From an uncultured Collinsella sp. (lineage in GTDB: Bacteria; Actinomycetota; Coriobacteriia; Coriobacteriales; Coriobacteriaceae), in contig CALHDP010000089.1 in NCBI GenBank assembly GCA_938023085.1, positions 62,001 to 126,000 of the forward strand: 64,000 nucleotides of DNA. The letters are read 5' to 3'. The position numbers were made by a program, and so were the translations under genes. Position 1 is the first letter of the stretch. The number at the start of each line of letters is the position of its first letter. Below are positions 16,808-25,601 of the stretch, piece after piece. The notes under the pieces are model-generated. The model saw only the letters and a list, made by a program, of their open reading frames with translations. It was not told the origin of the DNA and ran no database searches.

Positions 16808-18145
16808 ATGAACCAGCAGAACATCGATTACGTACTCCGCTCCGTAGAGCAGCGTGACATCCGCTTTGTGCGTCTGTGGTTTGTCGACATTCTCGGCCGC
16901 CTCAAGAACTTTGCCATTAGCCCCGAGGACCTCGAGGTCGCTTTTGAGGAGGGTATTGGCTTTGACGGCTCCGCCATCGAGGGCTTTGCCACGCCCGAGG
17001 AAGCCGATATGCTGGCGTTTCCCGATCCTTCGACCTTCCAGATTTTGCCGTGGCGCCCGAGCCACAACGGCGTCGCCCGCGTGTTCTGCGACGTGTGCAC
17101 CCCCGATCGCAAGCCGTTTGCCGGCGACCCGCGCGATGCCCTGCGCCGCATGTTCCGCAAGGCCGAGAAAGCTGGCTATCTGCTCAACGTGGGCGCCGAG
17201 CTGGAGTATTACTACTTCCCCGACGAGCATACCCCCGAGCCGCTCGACAACGTGGGCTACTTTGACCTTTCGGTAGGCGATGCCGCCCGCGACCTGCGCC
17301 GCAACACGGTCCTCACGCTCGAGAAGATGTCCGTGCCCGTGGAGTACACCTTCCACGCCGCCGGCCGCTCGCAGCACGGCATGAGCCTGCGCCATGCCGA
17401 GGCCTTAAGCATGTCCGACGCCATCACCACGGCAAAGCTCATCATTAAGCAACAGGCCTACGAGAGCGGTTGCCACGCCTCCTTTATGCCCAAGCCGCTG
17501 GCGGGCGAGGATGGCAGCGCTATGTTCCTGTGCCAGTCGCTGTTCGACCACGACGGCAACAACGTCTTTTGGGGAGAGGACGACGAGAAGTACCATCTCT
17601 CCGACGTCGCCAAGCACTACATGGCCGGCATCCTGGCGCACGCGCGCGAGATTAGCGCCATCACCAACCCCACGGTCAACTCGTACAAGCGCATCACCAC
17701 GGGCGGCGACTCCGTGCCGCAGTACGCCACGTGGGGCCTGCGCAACCGCGCGAGCATGGTCCGCATCCCGGTCTACAAGCCCGGCAAGCAGCTGTCCACG
17801 CGCATCGAGCTTCGCAGCCCCGACCCCATGGCCAACCCGTACCTGGTCAACGCCGTCACGCTGGCGGCTGGTCTGGACGGCATCGAGCGCAAGCTGGAGC
17901 TCCCGCCCGAGGCCACGGCCGAGACGCTCAAGCTCACCGACCGTCAGATGCTTGAGGCCGGCTACGCGCCGCTGCCGCGTTCGCTCAAAGAGGCGCTCGA
18001 CGTGTTTGAGGACTCGCAGTTTATGAAGGATGCCCTCGGCGAGCACATCCACAGCTTCTTCCTCAAAAAGAAGCGCGACGAGTGGCATAAGTTCGAGTCT
18101 ACGATCACCGAGTGGGAGATCAAGCACTACCTGGCGAACTCCTAA
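16808..18145 (+). CDS. glnA: Glutamine synthetase type I family protein with degenerate metal-binding site
   Basis: 445 residues, the normal length of class I-alpha glutamine synthetase, from ATG 16808 after GAAAGGGGAGCG. The beta-grasp N-domain (FVDILGRLKNF, FDGSAIEGF) and the catalytic domain (MPKPLAGEDGSAMF, NPTVNSYKR, RIELRSPDP) align throughout. Compared with the usual HHEVAPGQHEI, this protein has FHAAGRSQHGM, and the usual GSGMH reads GSAMF. So two metal-binding glutamates and the metal-binding histidine are replaced. The first E-x-E pair (GAELEYYYF) and the later RIELRS glutamate remain. The flap PGYEAP is also changed (TGGDSVP). It may have altered chemistry or be regulatory. The GlnR-like regulator follows 50 bp downstream. 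Confidence 0.8.
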   Translation: MNQQNIDYVLRSVEQRDIRFVRLWFVDILGRLKNFAISPEDLEVAFEEGIGFDGSAIEGFATPEEADMLAFPDPSTFQILPWRPSHNGVARVFCDVCTPDRKPFAGDPRDALRRMFRKAEKAGYLLNVGAELEYYYFPDEHTPEPLDNVGYFDLSVGDAARDLRRNTVLTLEKMSVPVEYTFHAAGRSQHGMSLRHAEALSMSDAITTAKLIIKQQAYESGCHASFMPKPLAGEDGSAMFLCQSLFDHDGNNVFWGEDDEKYHLSDVAKHYMAGILAHAREISAITNPTVNSYKRITTGGDSVPQYATWGLRNRASMVRIPVYKPGKQLSTRIELRSPDPMANPYLVNAVTLAAGLDGIERKLELPPEATAETLKLTDRQMLEAGYAPLPRSLKEALDVFEDSQFMKDALGEHIHSFFLKKKRDEWHKFESTITEWEIKHYLANS

Positions 18146-18195
18146 TCGCGCTGGCTTGTTCCAGTACGATTGAGCTCATTTCTTTGGAGGCCGAT

Positions 18196-18858
18196 ATGTC
18201 CGAAAAGAGTGCCCTGTTCATGGCGCGCACGACGCGCTTCCACGAGTTTGCCCGCAGCTTGACGACCACCCTGGGTGTCGAGGTGAGCCTGGCAACCCCC
18301 GATTCGCCGACTGCGGCGCACGACTTTGACCTGCTGATTCTCGATTCCGATGGCATCCGCAGCGACCGCATCGATCAGATTGCCAAGTGGCTTGACGATC
18401 GTGGCGGCGTCCCCATGTTGGTGATTGTCGACGACGAGGCGCTCGGCACCCTGCGTCTGCCGAACCACGCGCATGCCGACTTTGTATGCCCCACGGCGAC
18501 GCCCAACGAGCTCAAGGCTCGTGCGCAGCGCCTGATGGGCGAGGAGGAGACCGTCACCGCCGACGATGTGCTCAACATCGATAACCTCGAGATCAACCTG
18601 GCCACCTACCAGGTGACGCTCGATAACGAGCCCATCGACCTGACGCTGATGGAGTACTCGCTGCTGAGCTTTTTGGCGACGCATCCCAACCGCGCCTACA
18701 GCCGCGAGGTGTTGCTGCACCGCGTGTGGGGCTTTGAGTACTGCGGCGGCACGCGCACCGTCGACGTGCACATCCGACGCATCCGCTCCAAGGTGGGCCC
18801 GCAGATCGCGGCACACATCACCACCGTCCGCGGCGTGGGCTATCTGTTTAAGGACTAG
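18196..18858 (+). CDS. OmpR-type response regulator, GlnR-like
   Basis: 220 residues from ATG 18196, preceded by TTGGAGG. The C-terminal half is a clear OmpR/PhoB winged helix (LTLMEYSLLSFLATHPNRAYSREVLLHRVW, TVDVHIRRIRSKV, ITTVRGVGYLF). The N-terminal half has the receiver fold (LLILDSDGI) but lacks the usual acidic pocket near its start, as in the orphan actinobacterial nitrogen regulator GlnR. No histidine kinase is adjacent. Position directly behind a glutamine synthetase homologue supports a GlnR-type role, inferred from synteny and domain form. Confidence 0.75.
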   Translation: MSEKSALFMARTTRFHEFARSLTTTLGVEVSLATPDSPTAAHDFDLLILDSDGIRSDRIDQIAKWLDDRGGVPMLVIVDDEALGTLRLPNHAHADFVCPTATPNELKARAQRLMGEEETVTADDVLNIDNLEINLATYQVTLDNEPIDLTLMEYSLLSFLATHPNRAYSREVLLHRVWGFEYCGGTRTVDVHIRRIRSKVGPQIAAHITTVRGVGYLFKD

Positions 18859-18862
18859 ATTT

Positions 18863-18895
18863 CCACCACAAAGGGGACAGGCACCTTCGTGGTGG
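18863..18895. repeat. Palindromic repeat family P, copy 1
   Basis: Arms CCACCACAAAGG and CCTTCGTGGTGG (one mismatch) around a GGACAGGCA-type loop, four bases after the regulator stop codon. Four further copies occur in the window. Confidence 0.87.
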
Positions 18896-19013
18896 TTTTG
18901 ACGGAGGTGCGGGTTCCCCTCGAATCTGCAACAGAACTTAAGCCTTCCTAAAAGATTGCGTTCTCATACACGTTCGCCCGCATATTGGGGTACAACTCAA
19001 CGTGAACAATGAT

Positions 19014-19040
19014 GGCCCGCCACGTGTTTGGCGGGCCTTT
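19014..19040 (+). terminator. Hairpin in the leader of htrA
   Basis: GGCCCGCCA/TGGCGGGCC stem with a short loop, then TTTGG. It lies 30 bp upstream of the htrA start and may be a terminator of the upstream transcript or an attenuator. Confidence 0.5.
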
Positions 19041-19066
19041 GGTTATTTGACGAAAGGATCGCAGCT

Positions 19067-20521
19067 ATGAGCGAGAACGATTCTCAGCGTCCTCAGGACG
19101 CGGGCAACGCCGGCGAGACCCAGCAGCAGCCGCGCGTGCAGGTGGAGTTGACGCCTGCCGGCAGCAACATTCCCTACGTGCAGGCTTACGACACGCAGAC
19201 CGGCAAGCCGCTGGGCGGTGCGCAGGTCGTGAACAAGCACACGGTGGTCAAGATCAAAACCAAAAAGCTGCCGATCTTTATTACGGCGCTTGCCGGCTGT
19301 GCCTGCGGCGCCCTGCTGGTCATTGCGCTCATCATGAGTGGCACGCTCGATATCGGCGGCGGCAAGAATGCCGTGACGGCGGGTGCTTCGGGTTCATCGA
19401 CGCAAAAGATTACCATCGACTCTGAGGACACCACACTTGCCGAGGCCGTTTCTGCCAAGGCCCTGCCCTCCGTCGTTTCCATTACCGCCACTTCGAGCGG
19501 CGGCCAGAATGGCTCGCTTTCGCAGTCTGCCGACGAGTCGGATAACTCGGGCAGCGTCGGTTCGGGCGTGGTGCTCGATACCGAGGGCCACATCCTAACC
19601 AACAACCATGTGGTCGATGGCTATGACCAGTACGTGGTGACCATGGACGACGGCACCACCTACGAGGCCGAGTTCGTGGGCAACGATGCCTCGAGCGACC
19701 TGGCCGTCATCAAGCTCAAGGACGCCGACGCCTCCAAGCTCACGCCGATCGAGATTGGTGATTCCTCCAAGCTCAACGTGGGCGAGTGGGTTATGGCGAT
19801 CGGCTCGCCGTTCGGCAACGAGCAGTCTGTCTCCACCGGTATCGTCTCGGCGCTCTACCGCTCCACGGCCATGAGCTCTACCAACGGTAACACCATCTAT
19901 GCCAACATGATCCAGACCGATGCCGCCATCAACCCGGGCAACTCCGGTGGCGCGCTCGTCAACGACAACGGTGAGCTCGTGGGCATCAACTCGCTCATCG
20001 AGAGCTACTCGGGCTCCAGCTCGGGCGTGGGCTTTGCCATTCCCGTTAACTACGCCAAGAACATTGCCGACCAGATCATCGACGGCAAGACGCCGGTGCA
20101 TCCGTACATGGGCGCCACGCTTTCGAGCGTCAATGCGCTTAACGCCCGCACCAACAAGCTGAGCACCGATAGCGGCGCGTATGTGGCGAGCGTCGTTGAG
20201 GATGGCCCCGCCGCCAAGGCCGGCATTCAGGAGGGCGACGTCATCACCAAGCTGGGCGACGACGAGATTACGAGCGCCGATGGCCTGATCATCGCACTGC
20301 GCAGCCACGAGGTGGGCGAGAAGGTCGAGATCACGCTCATGCGCGGCAAGGAAGAGAAGAAGGTCACCGTCGAGCTGGGCTCCGATGAGGAGCTGCAGAA
20401 CCAACAGCAGGACGACAGTTCGACCGACACCGGCAACGGCGGTATTACCGACGAGCAGCTGCGCCAGTACCTGGAGGAGCTGCTAGGCCAGCAGGGCCAG
20501 GGCTACGGCCAGGGTTACTAA
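19067..20521 (+). CDS. htrA: HtrA/DegP-like membrane-anchored serine protease with PDZ domain
   Basis: 484 residues from ATG 19067, preceded by GAAAGGATCGCAG. A cytoplasmic N-terminal tail of about 65 residues is followed by one membrane segment (about 66-90), so the protease domain faces outside. The trypsin-like triad is visible: His in LTNNHVVDGYD, Asp in SSDLAVIKL and Ser in NPGNSGGALV. A PDZ domain follows (residues about 370-455, SGAYVASVVEDGPAAKAGIQEGDVI). The tail is rich in Gln, Gly and Tyr. HtrA proteins degrade misfolded exported proteins under envelope stress. The gene appears monocistronic, with its own terminator behind it. Confidence 0.93.
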   Translation: MSENDSQRPQDAGNAGETQQQPRVQVELTPAGSNIPYVQAYDTQTGKPLGGAQVVNKHTVVKIKTKKLPIFITALAGCACGALLVIALIMSGTLDIGGGKNAVTAGASGSSTQKITIDSEDTTLAEAVSAKALPSVVSITATSSGGQNGSLSQSADESDNSGSVGSGVVLDTEGHILTNNHVVDGYDQYVVTMDDGTTYEAEFVGNDASSDLAVIKLKDADASKLTPIEIGDSSKLNVGEWVMAIGSPFGNEQSVSTGIVSALYRSTAMSSTNGNTIYANMIQTDAAINPGNSGGALVNDNGELVGINSLIESYSGSSSGVGFAIPVNYAKNIADQIIDGKTPVHPYMGATLSSVNALNARTNKLSTDSGAYVASVVEDGPAAKAGIQEGDVITKLGDDEITSADGLIIALRSHEVGEKVEITLMRGKEEKKVTVELGSDEELQNQQQDDSSTDTGNGGITDEQLRQYLEELLGQQGQGYGQGY

Positions 20522-20548
20522 CGAGCCGTATCGCACATATCGAAGCCA

Positions 20549-20588
20549 GAGGGGCTGTCCCATCAACGCGGGACAGCCCCTCTTTTCT
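20549..20588 (+). terminator. Rho-independent terminator of htrA
   Basis: A 13-bp perfect stem GAGGGGCTGTCCC/GGGACAGCCCCTC is followed by TTTTCTT, 28 bp after the stop codon. Confidence 0.92.
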
Positions 20589-20591
20589 TAT

Positions 20592-20622
20592 TGATCCGTT
20601 GGGGACGGAGGAAAACGGATCA
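20592..20622. repeat. GGATCA palindrome, copy 1
   Basis: TGATCCGTT (20592-20600) pairs with AACGGATCA (20614-20622). The right half with ACGGAGGAAAACGGATCATT is the exact complement of sequence at 28974-28993, so the element is dispersed. Confidence 0.65.
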
Positions 20623-20769
20623 TTTAGAAACGACAAGGTCATGGTTTGATCGCGCGATCCACCCCGGCCCGCCGGCTGCCGATTCAGTGCGGTTCGAAAG
20701 GGTTATTCGGCCCCATGGTGACCGGTGGTACTCTAGTATCCGTTTGAAATCGAGCGAAGGAGTGCCGCT

Positions 20770-22998
20770 ATGGAGCAATCGAGCCTGTTTGGTGACGGCG
20801 TGGACATCGATACCGAAACGCCCGCGAGCGCGGATGCCGCCGCACCGGCCGATGCCCGTGCCCAGGCGGCAGCGCGCGCGGCCGAGCTGCGCCACGAGCT
20901 CGATTACCACGCCTATCGCTACTACATGCTCGACGCGCCCGAGATCACGGACGCCGCCTTTGACAAAATGCTCGTTGAGCTGCAGGAAATCGAGTCGACC
21001 TACCCCGACCTGGTGACGCCCGACAGCTATACCCAGCGCGTGGGCGGCTACGTGAGCGAGCAGTTTACGCCGGTCACGCATATGGCGCGCATGTATTCCA
21101 TGGACGATGCCATGGACCTGGACGAACTCGACGCGTGGCTCCAGCGCGCCGAGGATGCACTCGGTGCCGGCAGCGTCACCTATACCTGCGAGCTCAAGAT
21201 TGACGGCCTGGGCGTGGCGCTTACCTACCAAAACGGCACCTTCGTGCGCGCCGCCACACGTGGCGATGGCACCACGGGCGAGGACGTGTCGCTCAACGTG
21301 CGCACCATCAAGGATGTGCCCATGCACCTTTCCGAGCCGGCGCTCGCCCACATGGGCGCCGACCGCGAGCGCACCATCGAGGTGCGCGGCGAGGTCTACA
21401 TGCCCAAGGGCAGCTTTGTGCGCCTGAACGACGAGGCCGATGCCGAGGGCCGCGACCCCTTCGCCAACCCGCGCAACGCCGCCGCCGGCAGCCTGCGCCA
21501 AAAGGACCCCAAGGTCACGGCGCGCCGCGATCTTGCTACCTTTATCTATGCCATCGCCGATACCGATCCGCTGCACGTCCACAGCCAGCGCGAGTTCCTC
21601 GATTGGTTGCGCAGCGCCGGCTTTAGCGTCAACCCCAACGTGGCACGCTGCGCCACACCCGCCGAGGTCCACGAGTTCTGTGCCCAGGCGCTTGAGCACC
21701 GCGGTGACCTGGACTACGACATCGACGGCGTGGTCGTAAAGGTCGATAGCTTCCAGCAGCAGCTTGACCTGGGCTTTACCGCCCGCGCGCCGCGCTGGGC
21801 CATTGCCTTTAAGTTCCCGCCCGAGGAAAAGCAGACCGTTCTGCGCGAAATTCGCATCCAGGTGGGCCGCACCGGTGTGCTCACGCCGGTCGCCGAGTTC
21901 GACCCGGTGACGGTCGCCGGCTCCACCATCGCTCGCGCCACGCTGCACAACATCGACGAGATCCATCGCAAAAACGTGCGCGAGGGCGATACCATCATCG
22001 TGCACAAGGCAGGCGACGTAATCCCCGAGGTCGTGGGCCCGGTGCTCGACAAGCGCCCGGCCGATTCGGTCGACTGGCACATGCCCGAGGTCTGCCCCGT
22101 GTGCGGTAGCCCCGTGGTCCACGAGGATGGCGAGGTCGCTTACCGCTGCGTGTCCATCGACTGCCCCGCGCAGCTCAAGGAGCGCCTGCTCCACTGGGTG
22201 AGCCGCGGCTGCATGGACGTCGACGGCCTGGGCGACGAGATTGTCGACAAGATGATCGCCGCCGGGCTGATCCACGATGTCGCGGACTTCTACCAGCTCA
22301 CGGTCGACGATATCGCCGGGCTGGACACGGGCCGCGTGTACGCCAGCTCCAACAGCAAAAAGGGCGTCAAGAAGGGCGACCCCATTCCGGTGGGCCTCAA
22401 GACGGCTGAGAAAATCATCGCCGAGCTCAACAAGTCCAAGAACCAGCCGCTCGGTCGCGTGCTGTTTGCCCTGGGCATCCGCCACGTGGGCAAGAGCGTG
22501 GGCGAGGTCATCGCCGAGCGATTCCTGTCGATCGACAAGCTTATCTTGGCGAGCGAAGAGGATATTGCCGAGTGCGAGGGCATCGGTCCCAAGATTGCGG
22601 CGAGCGTCAAGCAGTTCCTGTCCGTGCCCGAAAACCTTGCCGTGCTGGAGCGCCTGCGCCAAGCGGGCCTTTCGCTCGAGGTCGACCTGGGCGCCGCACA
22701 CGCGCAAGCCGCAGCCGATGCCGGCGTGGCGGGCGAGCTCGCCGACGCACAGCCACTCGCGGGTCTGACGTTTGTGCTGACCGGCACACTCGTCAACCGC
22801 ACGCGCGACGAGGCGGGCGCGGCGCTCAAGGTGCTCGGTGCCAAGGTCTCGGGCAGCGTGTCAAAGAAGACGAGCTATCTGGTTGCCGGCCCCAAGGCGG
22901 GCTCCAAGCTCACCAAGGCCGAGCAGCTGGGTGTGCCCGTGTTGGATGAGGCGGCACTTGAACAGATTTTGGCGACGGGTAGGGTCCCGGAGGCATAA
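20770..22998 (+). CDS. ligA: NAD-dependent DNA ligase LigA
   Basis: 742 residues from ATG 20770. It carries all LigA parts: the Ia domain that binds NMN (YHAYRYYMLDAPEITDAAFD), the adenylation domain with the nucleophilic lysine in CELKIDGLG, an OB fold, a four-cysteine zinc finger (CPVCGSP ... CVSIDCPAQ, about residues 443-465), helix-hairpin-helix repeats (ECEGIGPKIAAS) and a C-terminal BRCT domain. It is about 70 residues longer than the family norm because of an N-terminal acidic extension, a loop (SNSKKGVKKGDPIP) before the HhH region and a linker before BRCT. It seals nicks in DNA during replication and repair. Confidence 0.97.
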   Translation: MEQSSLFGDGVDIDTETPASADAAAPADARAQAAARAAELRHELDYHAYRYYMLDAPEITDAAFDKMLVELQEIESTYPDLVTPDSYTQRVGGYVSEQFTPVTHMARMYSMDDAMDLDELDAWLQRAEDALGAGSVTYTCELKIDGLGVALTYQNGTFVRAATRGDGTTGEDVSLNVRTIKDVPMHLSEPALAHMGADRERTIEVRGEVYMPKGSFVRLNDEADAEGRDPFANPRNAAAGSLRQKDPKVTARRDLATFIYAIADTDPLHVHSQREFLDWLRSAGFSVNPNVARCATPAEVHEFCAQALEHRGDLDYDIDGVVVKVDSFQQQLDLGFTARAPRWAIAFKFPPEEKQTVLREIRIQVGRTGVLTPVAEFDPVTVAGSTIARATLHNIDEIHRKNVREGDTIIVHKAGDVIPEVVGPVLDKRPADSVDWHMPEVCPVCGSPVVHEDGEVAYRCVSIDCPAQLKERLLHWVSRGCMDVDGLGDEIVDKMIAAGLIHDVADFYQLTVDDIAGLDTGRVYASSNSKKGVKKGDPIPVGLKTAEKIIAELNKSKNQPLGRVLFALGIRHVGKSVGEVIAERFLSIDKLILASEEDIAECEGIGPKIAASVKQFLSVPENLAVLERLRQAGLSLEVDLGAAHAQAAADAGVAGELADAQPLAGLTFVLTGTLVNRTRDEAGAALKVLGAKVSGSVSKKTSYLVAGPKAGSKLTKAEQLGVPVLDEAALEQILATGRVPEA

Positions 22999-23003
22999 TG
23001 ATT

Positions 23004-23039
23004 TGTTGAGGAGCTGCGCAGAGGCTCAGTTCCTCAACA
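23004..23039. terminator. Hairpin between convergent ligA and the small lipoprotein-like gene
   Basis: TGTTGAGGA (23004-23012) and TCCTCAACA (23031-23039) pair, and the right arm overlaps the stop codon of the leftward gene. It could stop transcription from both sides, although no long T run is present. Confidence 0.4.
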
Positions 23040-23420
23040 TCTCCTTATAGTGTTTGCCTGTTCAATTTCGATATCGTTTCCCTCGTATGATCCAGATGCG
23101 TCTACCGACTCAAAGCGTGAGTAGGAAACTCTTGTCCCAACTTTGATTTGGGAAAGCTTGTCTTTGATTCGGCCAGATGAGGGGAATGTAATCCGGGTTT
23201 GCTTTCCAGCGTCGGTGTAGCGGGGACTGTTGTCTGTTTGGATTACGAGTTCCGTTCCCTCAATAGAATGAACGCTGCCGGCTCCAAAGACAAGGTAATC
23301 ATCTCCTCCGCTATAGCGGGCTCTATCTGTGCATGAAGAAACGGATGCAAACATAGCGAAAATCACCAATATCGTAACCAGGGCAAAGGCCGTGGTGCCA
23401 TAGCATTTTGATGGTGCCAT
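23034..23420 (-). CDS. Small secreted or lipoprotein-like hypothetical protein
   Basis: 128 residues if started at ATG 23420; an in-frame TTG at 23432 would overlap the upstream gene. Residues about 10-30 form a hydrophobic export signal (TTAFALVTILVIFAMFASVSSC), with a cysteine placed as in a lipobox, so a lipoprotein is possible. The mature part is polar, with beta-rich patterning and no motif I recognise. The start lies five bases after the stop of the peptidase gene on the same strand, so the two are co-transcribed. The base composition is more AT-rich than the surroundings, as for its partner. Function unknown. Confidence 0.6.
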   Translation of the reverse strand: MAPSKCYGTTAFALVTILVIFAMFASVSSCTDRARYSGGDDYLVFGAGSVHSIEGTELVIQTDNSPRYTDAGKQTRITFPSSGRIKDKLSQIKVGTRVSYSRFESVDASGSYEGNDIEIEQANTIRRC

Positions 23421-23425
23421 CCGGT

Positions 23426-24598
23426 CTACCAAAAGACTGTTCCGTTCAATTTGACCATATTGGGCGTTGCATAGTTAATCGCTCGGGGATAAGTGTTCCA
23501 TCCGTCGAATACTTCGAGCCACTGCAGTTCGATGCCAGAGCTTCCATTATGCCCAGTAAAATAGCCAGTTACCGTGACTGTATGACCTGATAGCTCGACG
23601 GATCCTTCACTGTTTCGGCTGTTGATCCACATATGATACAAGCCGATATTCCCTTGATCGATAGTTGCTCTGTACTGAGCGAATTGAGGCTGATAACCGA
23701 AAAATTGAGTATTAAGTGCTCTACCCTTTTGAGCGGCAAGACTTTTAAACGGAATAATTCCATCTGGGATGATCGTGCTTCCGTACTCGACGCCCTGATC
23801 ATTGGTCTTATACGTTGTTGTGCCAGTGACGTTCCATATTTCTTTATAATAATCGGGATTAAATTGATTAGCGTTTGAACTGGTGAGGCCGTAATGCATT
23901 GATACAGCGTACAAGGCAGAAACGACGCATGCATACTTATTAGTGCGGGCTTCAACTAATGATTCCGAGACTCCTCGGAACGGTATTCCGTTTAAATCGT
24001 CTATTTGGAAATGCAACATCAGGTCATCTTCATTGATAATGACTGCATTCCATGAAGTTGGGTTATTGCTTTGAGGTGCTATACCCTTTTCGGTGACAAT
24101 CGGGACAGACCGTATATTGTTATAGTTGGTTACACAGTCTCTAGTTCCTGGCACCAAAGTTCCATATTCAATATCGTTGTACGAAATTAGTACGGTTGGG
24201 TTTGTGGCCTGTTGGCCGGAATAAGTTGAAATGGCGTTTGATAGAGAAGCTGAAATCGGAAGAATGGTATCGCCGAGGGTTATCTCCTTCAGAAGCCCAG
24301 GATATGATGCGTCAAGTATTAAATAACCGTAAGGGCTTCCTTCCCTTGTGACACTGATTTCATAGCCACAGATAAGGCCGATTTGTTGGCATACGGGAAC
24401 GATTTGCTCGATCTCTAAGTTCGCGGATCCGTCGACGATGGGCAACAGGGAAAGCGCGTAGTCTTGTGCTAGGTCTGATGTAAAAGCGACGGATGAGTTT
24501 GAGTCGGCAGCGAATACTCTTGTTGGGCGTGACGCGGATAAGCCGATGATCGAGGCTAGGCCGAGAAGAAACGAGCGACGTGATTGAACTCTGGGCAT
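23426..24598 (-). CDS. Tat-exported cysteine peptidase-like protein (streptopain C10/C39-like)
   Basis: 390 residues from ATG 24598. The N-terminus QSRRSFLLGLASIIG is a twin-arginine (Tat) signal, ending around VFAADS. Residues 35-115 look like an inhibitory propeptide of the streptopain type (QDYALSLL... GYLILDASY). The catalytic domain shows a cysteine in NKYACVVSALYAVSMHYG (about residue 224) and a histidine in ELSGHTVTVTGYF (about 343), the order and spacing of papain-like peptidases such as C10 and C39-like. A tryptophan-rich end follows. It is AT-rich against its neighbours, suggesting transfer. It forms an operon with the small lipoprotein-like gene, which could be an inhibitor or anchor partner. 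Peptidase activity is inferred. Confidence 0.6.
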   Translation of the reverse strand: MPRVQSRRSFLLGLASIIGLSASRPTRVFAADSNSSVAFTSDLAQDYALSLLPIVDGSANLEIEQIVPVCQQIGLICGYEISVTREGSPYGYLILDASYPGLLKEITLGDTILPISASLSNAISTYSGQQATNPTVLISYNDIEYGTLVPGTRDCVTNYNNIRSVPIVTEKGIAPQSNNPTSWNAVIINEDDLMLHFQIDDLNGIPFRGVSESLVEARTNKYACVVSALYAVSMHYGLTSSNANQFNPDYYKEIWNVTGTTTYKTNDQGVEYGSTIIPDGIIPFKSLAAQKGRALNTQFFGYQPQFAQYRATIDQGNIGLYHMWINSRNSEGSVELSGHTVTVTGYFTGHNGSSGIELQWLEVFDGWNTYPRAINYATPNMVKLNGTVFW

Positions 24599-24646
24599 AA
24601 TGTCTCCTGCCTATGGGGGGCAATATGCTGTCATTTTATTTGCTAC

Positions 24647-24675
24647 ATAATACAATCTAATTCGGATTAAGGTAA
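24647..24675 (-). promoter_or_regulatory. Promoter of the peptidase operon
   Basis: On the minus strand, TTACCT (24675-24670) and TATTAT (24652-24647) are 17 bp apart, about 50 bp upstream of the peptidase start, in an AT-rich stretch. Confidence 0.5.
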
Positions 24676-24706
24676 ATGGATGGAATTGCTCGATAAATGG
24701 TAGTGA

Positions 24707-25546
24707 TTAGCGGACCGGTATCGCGATCCTCGTCACATACGCCCCTGGGTCGTCGCTGATGATGTCGTCGATGAGGGCGATTTCGCGCGAGGGACCAGCG
24801 GGGGACAGGTCGCGCTCGTGCATGTAATCGAGTAAGCGCTCATAGCGCGGGGCCGCCTGACCGTGCGTGCCGCGGAAGCTGACCGTCAGACACCGCGCGG
24901 CGGGACGTACTTCGACATCGCCCAGGTAATCGTCCGTGTCATCGAGCAGCATAAAGACCTCGTCGTAGCCGTCAAAGTCGCCGGCGGCGAGGCGCACGGC
25001 GCTAATCCCGACGCCTAAGTTGCCCAGAAAGACAAAGGTCTCGTGCTGGCCCTTCTGCAGCTGACGAATCTGCCACTCCAGCGCATAGGCGTCGGTAGGC
25101 TTGACGCGTTCGCGCAATACGGCGCAGCGAAGCTCGGGCGCATCGATTGTGCAAATGGTATCGAGCTCGGTGTTCAGGGCATCGTGAAGCAGGGCAAGCC
25201 GGTTGTCGATCTTGCGCGACACGCGCTCCAGCTCGCGGCGCTTGCGCTCGATGAGCTCCTGCTGCTGCGCCAGCTGCCGCTGCATGAGGTCCACATCGCG
25301 CGTGGTCACAAACTCACGGATTTGTGTGAGCGGCAAGTCGAGAACACGCAGATGACTGATGGTGTTGAGGGTGGAGAGCTGCCGCGATCCGTAGTAGCGG
25401 TATCCACTTGCCGGATCGATGTGCGCCGGATCCAGCAAGCCCATCTGCTCGTAATGACGTAGCGTGCCCACGCTCAGGTTAAACAGGCGCGCAATCTCGC
25501 CAATGCGGAGCAGGCCCTCAGTATGTTCACTTGGCGTGTCGGTCAC
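24707..25546 (-). CDS. MerR-family transcriptional regulator with effector-binding domain
   Basis: 279 residues from GTG 25546, chosen for the AAAGGAGCGATCCT site upstream; the frame runs open further but without conserved sequence. The N-terminal MerR helix-turn-helix is clear (LRIGEIARLFNLSVGTLRHYEQMGLLDPAHIDPASGYRYY), then a coiled-coil dimerisation helix (about 80-120), then a GyrI/BmrR-like effector domain. That combination is typical of drug-sensing activators such as BmrR. The MATE pump gene lies 55 bp upstream on the same strand. A MerR-type promoter lies upstream of that pump, so autoregulated efflux is likely. Confidence 0.85.
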   Translation of the reverse strand: MTDTPSEHTEGLLRIGEIARLFNLSVGTLRHYEQMGLLDPAHIDPASGYRYYGSRQLSTLNTISHLRVLDLPLTQIREFVTTRDVDLMQRQLAQQQELIERKRRELERVSRKIDNRLALLHDALNTELDTICTIDAPELRCAVLRERVKPTDAYALEWQIRQLQKGQHETFVFLGNLGVGISAVRLAAGDFDGYDEVFMLLDDTDDYLGDVEVRPAARCLTVSFRGTHGQAAPRYERLLDYMHERDLSPAGPSREIALIDDIISDDPGAYVTRIAIPVR

Positions 25547-25601
25547 AGGATCGCTCCTTTCGGTAAAAAGCAGGGGAGAGGTGCCAGCCTGTGTCGCCCC
25601 G

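Noticed and set aside
20620..22707. Leftward open frame of about 695 codons over ligA
   Set aside because: Antisense shadow of an unmistakable ligA gene.
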